From UBA8199 sp964507045 (GTDB lineage: Bacteria; Verrucomicrobiota; Verrucomicrobiia; Limisphaerales; UBA8199), in the NCBI GenBank assembly GCA_964507045.1, contig CAZDOO010000006.1:43726-107725 (forward strand): a stretch of DNA of 64,000 nt. The letters run 5' to 3'. The position numbers and the translations under genes were made by a program. Shown here in pieces: positions 41,932 through 50,322 of this stretch. A model generated the notes under the pieces. That model had not been told where the DNA came from. It made no database searches and saw only the letters and a program-made list of their open reading frames with translations. The first letter of the stretch is position 1; every line of letters starts with the position of its first letter.

Positions 41932-42675
41932 ATGCCAGTTGCCAGCGCCAACAAGCCGATGACCGGGGAAGGAAAGACCCGGCTGCTGGTGATTGATGAC
42001 GACCAGAAACTCTGCCGGCTCATCCGCGATTACTTGCAGCCTATGGGTTATGAAGTCGAGTTGGTGCACACCGGGCCGGAAGGACTGGAGCGGGCACGGG
42101 CCGGCCAGTACCAGGCGATCATCCTGGATGTGATGTTGCCCGGCATGGACGGCTTCGAGGTGCTCAAGCAGTTGCGGCGCACTTCGGATGTTCCCGTGCT
42201 CATGCTCACCGCCCGCGGCGAGGAGCCCGACCGGATTGTGGGCCTGGAACTCGGCGCGGATGACTACCTGCCCAAGACATTCTCGACGCGCGAACTCCTG
42301 GCCCGGCTCCGCGCCGTAACCCGGCGGTCAACCCGCGCGGCTCTCAGCGCCCGGCCCGCGAGCGAGCCAGAGATCGTCGTGGGCAAGTTGCGAGTCAACA
42401 CCGCGGCGCGGGTGGTTCTGCTGGATAACCAGCCGCTCACGCTCACGCCGGTCGAGTTCGATCTGCTCGCCGCGCTGGCCCGCGCGCGAGGACGGGTGAA
42501 GTCGCGGGAGCAATTGCTGGAAGAGATCCGGGACCGTAACTACGACGTGTTTGATCGCTCGATAGACGTGCATATTTCCACCTTGCGCCGCAAGCTGGGC
42601 GATGATGCCAAAGAGCCGCGCTATATCCGCACGGCGCGGAGCGCGGGTTACCTGCTGATCAACCCCGACGCGTAG
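41932..42675 (+). CDS. OmpR-family response regulator
   Basis: A 247-residue regulator. The receiver (residues about 18-130) has Asp in IILDVMLPGMDGFE and Lys in YLPKTFSTREL, where the usual Pro of KPF is Thr. The winged-helix domain (about 150-245) has LTPVEFDLLAALARARGRVKSREQLLEEI and ends with SIDVHISTLRRKLGD...IRTARSAGYLL. The adjacent kinase gene starts 28 bases after its stop. A direct-repeat site before the gene suggests autoregulation. CpxR/CopR-like by architecture; the signal is unknown. Confidence 0.96.
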   Translation: MPVASANKPMTGEGKTRLLVIDDDQKLCRLIRDYLQPMGYEVELVHTGPEGLERARAGQYQAIILDVMLPGMDGFEVLKQLRRTSDVPVLMLTARGEEPDRIVGLELGADDYLPKTFSTRELLARLRAVTRRSTRAALSARPASEPEIVVGKLRVNTAARVVLLDNQPLTLTPVEFDLLAALARARGRVKSREQLLEEIRDRNYDVFDRSIDVHISTLRRKLGDDAKEPRYIRTARSAGYLLINPDA

Positions 42676-42703
42676 CCCGGCCACAACTTACCCTCCGACG
42701 GCA

Positions 42704-44158
42704 ATGAGATTCCGCTTCCTGCTGCTGCCAAAGATTCTCGCCTGGTTGTTGCTGAACCTGGTCGTGCTGGCCGCCGCCTTCTATTTCGTGCTCAAGGTCC
42801 AATTCCGGTTTGGCCTGGATTCTCTGCTGGCGGGGCGGCTGGGCGAGCGCATTCAGGCCGTCAGCGATGTGATCACCGGTGAATTGAAAGCCAAGCCTGT
42901 CACCGACTGGAATGAGTTGCTGAAGAACTTCAACCAGGCCTACAAAGTGCAGTTCACTCTCTTTCGCCGGGACGGCACGCAAGTGGCCGGGGAGAGCGTC
43001 ACCTTGCCGGCGGCGGTGGCGGCCAGAATCACCGAACGGCATGGGCCGGGGGAAGGCTTGGGCCGGGGCCCACCCGCCGGCAAGGGGCGGCGCTGGACAC
43101 GGGAAGATGCGGCCGCCGAGCCGCAGTCGCGGTTCATTCTCCGCACCGAAACGCCGGCGCATTACTGGGTTGGTGTCTGCCTGCCGCTGACCGAGCCCGG
43201 CGCCAGCCGTCCGTGGCCGCTGACGCTTCTGTTGGTTTCGGATTCGCTGAGCGCCGGCGGCTTGTTCTTCGATCCCACGCCGTGGGTGATCGTGGGGTTT
43301 GGCGCCTTGCTCTTCTCCGTGCTCCTGTGGGTTCCGCTCGTGCGCGGCGTGACGCGTTCATTGTCGCAGATGACCCGCGCCACGGAGCAGATTTCCGAGG
43401 GACACTTCGAGGCCCGGGTGGACGAGAGGCGCCGCGACGAACTGGGCCGGTTGGGCCAGGCCATCAATCGGATGGCAGCACGGCTTGCGGGGTTTGTTAG
43501 CGGGCAAAAGCGGTTCTTGGGGGATATTGCCCATGAACTCTGTTCCCCGCTTGCCCGCATCCAGGTGGCGCTCGGCATTCTCGAACAGCGTGCCGACGAG
43601 AAGCAGAAGGCTTACGTGAACGACCTGCGCGAGGAAGTGGAGCAGATGTCCCGCCTGATCAATGAGTTGCTATCCTTCTCCAAAGCCGGCCTGACGCCTC
43701 GGGAAATCAAGCTTGAGCCGGTCAACCTGGCGGCGACGGCTCGGCGAGTCCTGGAGTTGGAGGTCCCGCAGGACGGGCAGGTGCGGCTCCAAATCCCCGA
43801 CAACCTGTCGGTCCTGGCACAGCCTGAACTGCTATTCCGTGCCTTGGCGAATCTGGTCCGCAACGCCGTCCGCTATGCCGGCCAGGCAGGGCCCATTACC
43901 GTCTCTGCCCAGCGCATGGCTGACGCGGTTATGCTGACGGTGGCCGACCAGGGGCCGGGAGTGCCCGCCGCCTCGCTGCAGCAAATCTTCGATCCCTTCT
44001 TCCGGGCCGAACCCTCGCGCAGCCGGGACACCGGCGGCATTGGACTTGGGCTGGCGATTGTGAAGACGTGCGTCGAAGCTTGCCAGGGAACCGTCAGCGC
44101 CAGGAACCGTGCGCCGCAAGGTCTGGAGGTTCAGATCGTTCTGAAAGCAGCGCCCTGA
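42704..44158 (+). CDS. HAMP-containing sensor histidine kinase
   Basis: A 484-residue kinase paired with the upstream OmpR-type regulator. TM1 is near residues 8-30; a periplasmic domain of about 150 residues with a Gly/Arg-rich stretch follows; TM2 is at about 190-212; then a HAMP domain (RATEQISEGHFEARVDERRRDELGRLGQAIN), the phospho-acceptor FLGDIAHELCSPLARIQ, and ATPase boxes NAVRYA, DQGPGVP and GGIGLGLAIV. Its last 28 bases overlap the end of the convergent ZIP gene. Confidence 0.95.
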   Translation: MRFRFLLLPKILAWLLLNLVVLAAAFYFVLKVQFRFGLDSLLAGRLGERIQAVSDVITGELKAKPVTDWNELLKNFNQAYKVQFTLFRRDGTQVAGESVTLPAAVAARITERHGPGEGLGRGPPAGKGRRWTREDAAAEPQSRFILRTETPAHYWVGVCLPLTEPGASRPWPLTLLLVSDSLSAGGLFFDPTPWVIVGFGALLFSVLLWVPLVRGVTRSLSQMTRATEQISEGHFEARVDERRRDELGRLGQAINRMAARLAGFVSGQKRFLGDIAHELCSPLARIQVALGILEQRADEKQKAYVNDLREEVEQMSRLINELLSFSKAGLTPREIKLEPVNLAATARRVLELEVPQDGQVRLQIPDNLSVLAQPELLFRALANLVRNAVRYAGQAGPITVSAQRMADAVMLTVADQGPGVPAASLQQIFDPFFRAEPSRSRDTGGIGLGLAIVKTCVEACQGTVSARNRAPQGLEVQIVLKAAP

Positions 44159-45087
44159 GCAATCGCCCCCGGCCGGCAATCCTCGATGGAGCCCGGGAGC
44201 ACCGCAACGCACCCCCTGCGGGCAGGGCTGCTGTGCCAGGCGTCGTGGTGAGGCTCGTGATCCGCATGACCAAACCACACAATGAGCAGCGCCGCACCGA
44301 TTCCGGCCAGAAGCGCAAGGGACAGTTTGACCGAGTCATGCCGATGGAACTGCAGCTCCGGTAGAAGATCCGCGCCCGCAATACATAGGAACGTGCCGGC
44401 GCAAAAGGCCAGGGCGCAGCCGAGCCAGGCCGGATGCGCGTGCGCCCACGGGCCGGCGCCCAAGAAGAACAGGATCGCGCCCAGCGGGGTCACGCAGGCG
44501 AATGCCAGATTAACCCGGTTCCTTAAGGATCGCGCCGCGCCGCCGGCGGCCATCAAAGTCGCAATGGCAAGCGCGCCGAAGGGTTTGTGTAGAATGACGG
44601 CCAGCGCCGTGCCCAAGCCCAGTGCCCCACCGCACGCTTGCGCGTCCGAGGCCACAGCGGCAGCCATTGCCAGCCCGTCAAACACGGAGTGGAGCGACAA
44701 TCCCAAAGCAACCCCCATCCAACTGAGACTGTGGGCGGATCGCTCAGCCAGCGAATGGGCATGTCCGCACGGTTCGAGCGGACTGCCCTCGGCGACATCG
44801 TGATGGTGGAAGGGCAGAAACCGCTGCAGGAAGAACATGAGGAGGAAACCGGTCAGCAGCCACGCCGCGCTTCGGTGGACGGAGCCGATTTCGTGAGTCG
44901 CGTGCGGCAGGAGGCCAAGCACCGACAACCCCAGCATCAGGCCCGCCACGAAACTGACGGCCACCTGCAGGCGGGTGTGGGTCAGCTTGAACAAAACCGG
45001 CATCATGCCGCCAACCAACGCCGCTACCAGAGCGAGCAGACAGTAACCGATCAGCAGCGCGGTTGGAGAATGAATCAGGGTGTTCAT
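44131..45087 (-). CDS. ZIP-family metal transporter
   Basis: A 318-residue ZIP permease. It has the ZIP histidine motifs in helices IV and V (GLSLHSVFDGLAMAAAV and ILHKPFGALAIA) and a His-rich loop between helices III and IV (FLPFHHHDVAEGSPLEPCGHAHS). It imports Zn2+, Fe2+ or similar divalent metals into the cytoplasm. It is the last gene of a chain in which every gene overlaps the next; its ATG overlaps the stop of the thioredoxin-like gene by ATGA. The C-terminal tail overlaps the convergent kinase gene. Confidence 0.93.
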   Translation of the reverse strand: MNTLIHSPTALLIGYCLLALVAALVGGMMPVLFKLTHTRLQVAVSFVAGLMLGLSVLGLLPHATHEIGSVHRSAAWLLTGFLLMFFLQRFLPFHHHDVAEGSPLEPCGHAHSLAERSAHSLSWMGVALGLSLHSVFDGLAMAAAVASDAQACGGALGLGTALAVILHKPFGALAIATLMAAGGAARSLRNRVNLAFACVTPLGAILFFLGAGPWAHAHPAWLGCALAFCAGTFLCIAGADLLPELQFHRHDSVKLSLALLAGIGAALLIVWFGHADHEPHHDAWHSSPARRGCVAVLPGSIEDCRPGAIAQGAAFRTI

Positions 45088-45428
45088 AACATCGAGAGCG
45101 GCAGAGTTGCCCGTGCTAGCACCTCATCCAGTTCCTGCTGTGAGGCGTTTCCCAGGAACTGGTAGCACAGCGCGCCTCCTCTGAACAGTGCCAAGCCGGG
45201 AGCAGGGGGAAGGCCGAAGCGCTCCGCAATCCCCGGCGAGCGTCCGGCATCCAGCTCGAATACCTTTAAGCGGCTGCGGACCTGGGGAGCCCAGTCCTCC
45301 AGCATGCCGAAAAGCCTCTGGTCCGTCCCATCGCACCAAACCACCACCAGCACTGGCAGTTCAGACTGGAGCACCTGCTGGCCGCAGGACAATTCATTCA
45401 CCTTATCAATGCGGCAGTGCGTCATCAT
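45084..45428 (-). CDS. Thioredoxin-fold protein without CXXC
   Basis: A 114-residue thioredoxin-like protein: LPVLVVVWCDGTDQRLFGMLEDWAPQ, KVFELDAGRSPGIAERFGLPPAPGLALFRGGALCYQFLG. The active-site segment reads WCDGTD, so only one Cys of the usual pair remains, with the cis-Pro replaced in the PPAPGLALF turn region. It is therefore not a normal disulfide reductase; it may be a monothiol or a binding partner. It overlaps the racemase gene by 23 bases and the ZIP gene by ATGA. Confidence 0.75.
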   Translation of the reverse strand: MMTHCRIDKVNELSCGQQVLQSELPVLVVVWCDGTDQRLFGMLEDWAPQVRSRLKVFELDAGRSPGIAERFGLPPAPGLALFRGGALCYQFLGNASQQELDEVLARATLPLSML

Positions 45429-46119
45429 ATCTCAATGCGTATTCCACCGCCGCCAGCGCGTGAATGCGCGTCGTGTCAAAGACCGGCATATTCACATCCT
45501 CGGCCCGGATCAGAAGCCCGAGTTCGGTGCAGCCCAGGATGATTCCTTCCGCCCCCATCGCTCCGAGTCCGTGCATAATGTCGGCGAGCTGCGCTCCCGA
45601 CTCGGGCCGAACCGCACCGAGACACAGCTCCTCGTAAATAATCCGATGCACGGTCTCTCGATGTCTCGGTTCCGGAATAATCACTTGCAGGCCGAACCGA
45701 TCAGTCAGTCGGCCCCGGTAGAACTCTTCCTCCATCGTGAATCGCGTTCCCAGCAACCCCACACACTGAAGCCCGGCTTGCCTCACCTTTTCGGCCGTCA
45801 CGTCCGCAATGTGCAACAGCGGGATGCCAATGCCCGCTTGGACAGTGTCGGCCACCTTGTGCATCGTGTTTGTGCAGATCAGCACAAACTGCGCGCCGGC
45901 TCTTTCCACGTTTTGGGCAGCGGACGTTAGCACTTCAGCCGCTTCTGCCCACTGCGCCCGCCGCTGAAGCTCTCCCATCTCCGCAAAGTCAACCGAGTAC
46001 ATTATGCATTTGGCCGAATGCAATCCGGCCAGCCGCTCCTTTACCGCTTCGTTGATCAGCCGGTAGTATTCGATCGAGGATTCCCAACTCATTCCGCCAA
46101 TTAGGCCAATAACTTTCAT
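45406..46119 (-). CDS. Aspartate/glutamate racemase family protein
   Basis: A 237-residue Asp/Glu racemase-type enzyme. It starts MKVIGLIGGMSWESSIEYYRLINE; the first catalytic Cys is in FVLICTNTMHKVAD and the second in GIILGCTELGLLI. These two Cys do proton abstraction and return in PLP-independent racemases. Likely an aspartate racemase of the YgeA type supplying D-amino acids, or a hydantoin racemase relative. The ATG overlaps the deformylase stop (ATGA). Confidence 0.92.
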   Translation of the reverse strand: MKVIGLIGGMSWESSIEYYRLINEAVKERLAGLHSAKCIMYSVDFAEMGELQRRAQWAEAAEVLTSAAQNVERAGAQFVLICTNTMHKVADTVQAGIGIPLLHIADVTAEKVRQAGLQCVGLLGTRFTMEEEFYRGRLTDRFGLQVIIPEPRHRETVHRIIYEELCLGAVRPESGAQLADIMHGLGAMGAEGIILGCTELGLLIRAEDVNMPVFDTTRIHALAAVEYALRYDDALPH

Positions 46120-46748
46120 AGGCTGCTGTTGATGTGAGTTTGTTCTCGTCGCCGCCGTTTCGGCCGCGATCGGTGTCTTTGCTTTCCTACTAACTCTGCT
46201 GCTAATTCCAGCGAACAACGCACACCCTTCCCGGCCTCGGGGGGGGCGTAGTCGCAGATCAGCACGCCGTTAAGATGATCCAACTCATGCTGAATCACGC
46301 GTGCCCACAGCCCCACGGCAGCGAAGGCCCGCCTCTGGCCGCGCACATCGTATCCCGTGACCTTGATGCGCTCTGGCCGCCGCATGTTAACGTGCACGCC
46401 GGGCAGGCTCAGACATCCTTCAGAGAAGTCACGTGGCTCAGCAGCGTCCTTGACCTCGAAGTTGGTCAGGGCGAGGAAGCAATCCCCAAGGCTGCAAACG
46501 ATCAGACGGCGTCGAACGCCGACCTGAGGGGCCGCCAGCCCGACACCCTGGTGATATTGCATCAAGGAGAACATCTCCTCGGTGAGGTCACGGAGCGCAC
46601 TGTCGAAGACGTCCACCGGCTCGCAGATAGTGCGCAAGACCTTGTCCGGATAGAGCGCAAGGCTCAACCTGGGAGCAAGAGGGTGACCAGCATCAAGGGC
46701 GTTGCGTGGTTTCGCGTCAGCCCGGCCTTTGGGCAGGGGGGTGTTCAC
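46116..46748 (-). CDS. def: Peptide deformylase
   Basis: A 210-residue deformylase that removes the formyl group from nascent proteins. The three family motifs are present: GVGLAAPQVG, EGCLSLPG and QHELDHLNG with the metal ligands Cys and two His. The GTG start at 46748 overlaps the radical SAM stop (GTGA). The C-terminal 30 residues are Arg/Lys-rich and extra to the core domain. Confidence 0.95.
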   Translation of the reverse strand: MNTPLPKGRADAKPRNALDAGHPLAPRLSLALYPDKVLRTICEPVDVFDSALRDLTEEMFSLMQYHQGVGLAAPQVGVRRRLIVCSLGDCFLALTNFEVKDAAEPRDFSEGCLSLPGVHVNMRRPERIKVTGYDVRGQRRAFAAVGLWARVIQHELDHLNGVLICDYAPPEAGKGVRCSLELAAELVGKQRHRSRPKRRRREQTHINSSL

Positions 46749-47749
46749 AATTCAGTTGGGGGGGGCGTAGCGTCTGTGGACGTCTCGCTGGAAGAGCCTG
46801 GGCATCGTGGTGCCCCTTCCGCGACGGGCCGATAGAAGATCTGTGCGCCCTGCCGGGCGCGCCGCACCAGGCCCTCAGCCTCCAGGTCGGTCAGGAACTT
46901 TAAGGCTTCGGTCTGTCTCATCCCCAAACCTTCCGCCAAATCCTCCACCGAGCATGGCCGCCGCCGCAGCAAGCCAAGGATAGCTTGCCGGGAAGGTTGC
47001 CATTCAGCCGTCGCTTGATGCCCCCGGTATTCGGCGATCACCTCGGCCGGCGGGTTGAACAGTCTGGCCAGCTCTGCAAGGCGCCGGGACGGAACGGCTA
47101 GCGCATATTCCTCGGTGGGCGGGCGGGCGGCGGTATTCAACTGCACCTTATCCGGCTGGATGCGCCGGACCCATTCGGCAAGCTGCCGAACCTGGGCGGG
47201 CAACGATGTGTAGCCGCCCAGCAACATAACTTCGAGCCAGTACTTGCCGGAGAATTCACGCCGAAAGGCCGCCAACCCTTCCACGAGGCGCTCGAAGGTC
47301 ACATCGGCATGGGGACGGTTGATGAACTCAAACCGTTCGGGGTCAGGTGCGTCGAGCGACGGCAGCACAACCTCGGCCAGGGCCACCTCCTCGCGGACTT
47401 CCTTCTGCCAGAGTAACGAGCCGTTGGTCAGGACCGCCACCGGCACGTCAGACATCGCCTGGATGTGCTCGATGATCTCGCCCAGACGCGAATATAACGT
47501 CGGCTCGCCGGAGCCGCTCAGGGTGATGTAGTCCGGGCGGCGGGAGAGCTTGGATTTCAACTCGTCCAGCACCGCATCCATTGGCACCCACTCCCGGCGC
47601 TCGATGGTCTTGCTGGTGGTCCGGCCCAACTGACAATAGATGCAGTCGTAGCTGCAGGTCTTGAACGGCACCAGGTCCACTCCGAGCGAGCGGCCCAGCC
47701 GGCGCGACGGCACCGGGCCGAAGACGTAAGGTTGCTGCTGGCATTTCAT
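46745..47749 (-). CDS. Radical SAM protein with C-terminal winged-helix domain
   Basis: A 334-residue radical SAM enzyme. The [4Fe-4S] motif is CSYDCIYCQLG near residue 32; SGSGEPTLYSRLGEII and VLTNGSLL follow in the barrel. After residue about 250 a winged-helix segment (ILGLLRRRPCSVEDLAEGLGMRQTEALKFLTDLEAEGLVRR) is present. Members of this group are often next to CoA-binding or wyosine-type genes, but the reaction is unknown. It overlaps the CoA-binding gene before it (ATGA) and the deformylase after it (GTGA). Confidence 0.9.
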   Translation of the reverse strand: MKCQQQPYVFGPVPSRRLGRSLGVDLVPFKTCSYDCIYCQLGRTTSKTIERREWVPMDAVLDELKSKLSRRPDYITLSGSGEPTLYSRLGEIIEHIQAMSDVPVAVLTNGSLLWQKEVREEVALAEVVLPSLDAPDPERFEFINRPHADVTFERLVEGLAAFRREFSGKYWLEVMLLGGYTSLPAQVRQLAEWVRRIQPDKVQLNTAARPPTEEYALAVPSRRLAELARLFNPPAEVIAEYRGHQATAEWQPSRQAILGLLRRRPCSVEDLAEGLGMRQTEALKFLTDLEAEGLVRRARQGAQIFYRPVAEGAPRCPGSSSETSTDATPPPTEL

Positions 47750-48111
47750 GGCGCGAACTGGCCGGTGGTCAACAGCACCAAAGTGCAGGCGTGCACGACC
47801 TCCTTGCCGCCTTGGCGAAGCTGCTCGGCCAATGCGGGGTTCTCAGTGCCGGGATTGAAAATAACGCGGCGCGCACCGCTGCGCAGCAGGTCTTCCGCGA
47901 TGGGCTGCTGGTTGCGGGGCGAGAGATAGACCGTGATCGTGTCCACCGCCGCCGGGATCGCGCCGAGCGCAGGAAAAACCGGCAAGCCGTCCACCTCCGC
48001 CAGCGCGGGATGAACCGGCAGCGGCGTGTGTCCATGCTCGCGCAGCATCCGCACGGCCTTGAAGCTGTAGCGCTCGGATTTGTTGCTGGCACCCAGCACG
48101 GCTACGTTCAT
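47746..48111 (-). CDS. CoA-binding (YccU-like) domain protein
   Basis: A 121-residue Rossmann-like CoA-binding protein: MNVAVLGASNKSERYSFKAVRMLREHGHTPLPVHP, DTITVYLSPRNQQPIAEDLLRSGARRVIFNPGTEN, and a Cys in VVHACTLVLL. It is related to the CoA-binding part of succinyl-CoA synthetase. Function is unknown. It is the first gene of the overlapping chain down to the ZIP gene, 115 bases after the peroxiredoxin gene. Confidence 0.9.
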   Translation of the reverse strand: MNVAVLGASNKSERYSFKAVRMLREHGHTPLPVHPALAEVDGLPVFPALGAIPAAVDTITVYLSPRNQQPIAEDLLRSGARRVIFNPGTENPALAEQLRQGGKEVVHACTLVLLTTGQFAP

Positions 48112-48226
48112 CGCATGCCTTCTCCCGGTACCACCGGCCCCTCCCGGTCTGCCCACGCCCGCTTCACCACCTTCAAGCCTTCGCCCGCTGACCATCCTGG
48201 CATTGTCGGTTTCATGCCCGTGCCGG

Positions 48227-48928
48227 CTACTTGCCTTTGGGGAGCTTCTTGAACGTCATGAACCAGTCAAGCGCGTAGGCATCCGGGTCCGGCTTCTCCA
48301 TACGCTCTTTGGCGGTGCCGCAAGACCCGGGCGGCGGCACGATGACGTCGTCGCCCGGCTGCCAGTCCGCGGGGGTGGCGCAACCATGCTTGTCGCTGGT
48401 TTGCAGGGCGATCAACAGCCGCTTGAGCTCCGGGAAGTTGCGCCCGTTCGACAGCGGGTAATACAACACCGCACGAATGGTGGCCTTGGGATCAATGATA
48501 AACACAGCCCGCACGGCCTGGGTGTCGCTGGCCCCGGGCTGGACCATGCCGTAGGCCTTGGCCACCTCCATCTTAACGTCGGCGATGAGTGGGAAGGTGA
48601 CCTCGACGTTGGCCATGTTCTTGTACTTGATCTTCTCCTTGATGGTGCGCAGCCAGGCGATGTGGGCGTAGTGGCTATCTATCGAGAGGCCCACTAGCTC
48701 GCAGTTCAGTTTCTTGAACTCCGGCATCATCGTGGCGAAGGTCATGAACTCGGTAGTGCAGACCGGCGTGAAGTCCGCCGGGTGGCTGAACAGGATGACC
48801 CATTTGCCCGCGTAGTCTTTCGGGAAGTTGATCGGGCCTTGGGTGGTGTGTGTCTTAAACGCCGGCGCGGTTTCGCCGATCAGCGGAATGCGGGCGGCGG
48901 TTTCAGGAATCGAGGGTGTTGTCGTCAT
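48227..48928 (-). CDS. Peroxiredoxin (Prx6/1-Cys type)
   Basis: A 233-residue AhpC/TSA-family peroxidase. The peroxidatic Cys is in HPADFTPVCTTEF near residue 53; Prx6-type features are the long C-terminal domain (HGCATPADWQPGDDVIVPPPGSCGTAKERM) and LSIDSHYAHIAW. It reduces H2O2 or alkyl hydroperoxides in the cytoplasm. The ATG at 48928 is chosen because the family N-terminus begins there. Confidence 0.95.
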   Translation of the reverse strand: MTTTPSIPETAARIPLIGETAPAFKTHTTQGPINFPKDYAGKWVILFSHPADFTPVCTTEFMTFATMMPEFKKLNCELVGLSIDSHYAHIAWLRTIKEKIKYKNMANVEVTFPLIADVKMEVAKAYGMVQPGASDTQAVRAVFIIDPKATIRAVLYYPLSNGRNFPELKRLLIALQTSDKHGCATPADWQPGDDVIVPPPGSCGTAKERMEKPDPDAYALDWFMTFKKLPKGK

Positions 48929-49050
48929 ACTCTTATATACTTGTTGTGTGTTGTGGTTTAATGAATGTCCCATCATGAAAATACTGAGCCGGCCCTGGGT
49001 TAAGAGCTACAGGGTTTCCGAGGTCAGCCGGGTGGTGTCGCATTGTAACC

Positions 49051-50322
49051 TCAGGCTTTGCCGGTTGGCGACGCTGGGCCTTCGCTTAGACGCAGGTTTG
49101 CGAGAATGGGGCGCACGATCTCCGCGAAGGCTTGCGCGGCGGGGCTGGCGGCGAAACGCTGGACAAAGGGCGTGCCCGCGTCGCCGGAGTCCACGACTTG
49201 CGGGTCGAGCGGAACTTTTCCCAGGAACGGCACGCCCATTTCCCGCGCGAGCGCCACGCCGCCGCCGGCTTTGAACAGGTCGGTCGCGGTTCCACAGTGC
49301 GGGCAGACAAAGCCGCTCATATTCTCCACCACTCCCAAGACCTGCAGGTGGGCTTGCTGGCAGAAGGTGATCGAACGACGCACATCCGCCACCGCCACCT
49401 CCTGCGGGGTTGTCACCACAATGGCGCCGGCGGGGCGGCCCACTAATTGCGCGACCGACAGCGGCTCGTCCCCTGTGCCTGGCGGGGAATCAATCACCAG
49501 CACGTCGAGGTGGCCCCAGGCGACGTCGCGCAGGAATTCCTCAATGACTTTGTATTTCAACGGCCCGCGCCAGATCACGGCATCCCGCGGGCTTTGGAAC
49601 AGGAAGCCGAGGGACATGACCTTGAGCCGCGGAAGGACCGTCACCGGCTGGAGCCCCCCGGGTTCCGCAGCCGGTCGGCAGTGCTCGCCTTCCAGCCCCA
49701 TGAGTTTCGGAATGCTCGGCCCATGAATGTCCACGTCCAGCAGGCCCACCTCGCAACCTGCCAGGGCAAGCGACATCGCCAGGTTGGCGGCCACGGTGCT
49801 CTTGCCCACGCCGCCCTTGCCGGAGAGCACAAGAATCTTCTGGCGAATGGCTTGCATGCGAATCCTCAACGCCGGATCAACCGGTGGCGCTTGCGGCTTT
49901 GACCGGTCAGTTTCCGCGCCGGACGGCGCCTTCGGCCTGGCCGCCGGTGCGGCGGTGCGTTGGTGTTGATCGAGAGCGGCTCGCAGGGTGTTCAAGGCAA
50001 GCACAGGACAATGCTTGTGGTCGGCCGGCAGGCTGCCGACGATCGTTTCGACCTGCTGTGGCGTCAGGCGGGCGGCTTCCTCGAGGGTCTTGCCTTCCGC
50101 CAGCCGGACCGCCGCCGCGCCGCTGGCAATCGAAGCCCCGCACCCGTCGGTGGTGTATGTGGCGCGCACGATGCGCCCCGCGCGAACCGCCAGCCAGAAT
50201 TCCATTGTGTCACCGCACGGACCGGTGACGCGCGCGTTGGCGTTGGCGCCTTTCAGCGGACCGAAACCGGCTGGCAGCGATCGGACACCGGGTTGAAAGA
50301 GAGTGCTGATAAGTTTTTCCAT
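49051..50322 (-). CDS. NifU/IscU-type scaffold fused to Mrp/NBP35 P-loop ATPase
   Basis: A 423-residue fusion for Fe-S cluster assembly. Residues about 15-125 are a NifU_N scaffold with all three cluster Cys (GPCGD, TDGCGASIASG, DHKHCPVL). After a Pro/Ala linker, residues about 160-410 are a Mrp/ApbC ATPase with SGKGGVGKSTVAANLA, DVDIHGPSIPKLMG, DSPPGTGDEPLS and the cluster-bridging Cys pair FVCPHCG. It could build and deliver clusters in one polypeptide. Its first 70 bases overlap the upstream MinD-type gene out of frame. Confidence 0.93.
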   Translation of the reverse strand: MEKLISTLFQPGVRSLPAGFGPLKGANANARVTGPCGDTMEFWLAVRAGRIVRATYTTDGCGASIASGAAAVRLAEGKTLEEAARLTPQQVETIVGSLPADHKHCPVLALNTLRAALDQHQRTAAPAARPKAPSGAETDRSKPQAPPVDPALRIRMQAIRQKILVLSGKGGVGKSTVAANLAMSLALAGCEVGLLDVDIHGPSIPKLMGLEGEHCRPAAEPGGLQPVTVLPRLKVMSLGFLFQSPRDAVIWRGPLKYKVIEEFLRDVAWGHLDVLVIDSPPGTGDEPLSVAQLVGRPAGAIVVTTPQEVAVADVRRSITFCQQAHLQVLGVVENMSGFVCPHCGTATDLFKAGGGVALAREMGVPFLGKVPLDPQVVDSGDAGTPFVQRFAASPAAQAFAEIVRPILANLRLSEGPASPTGKA

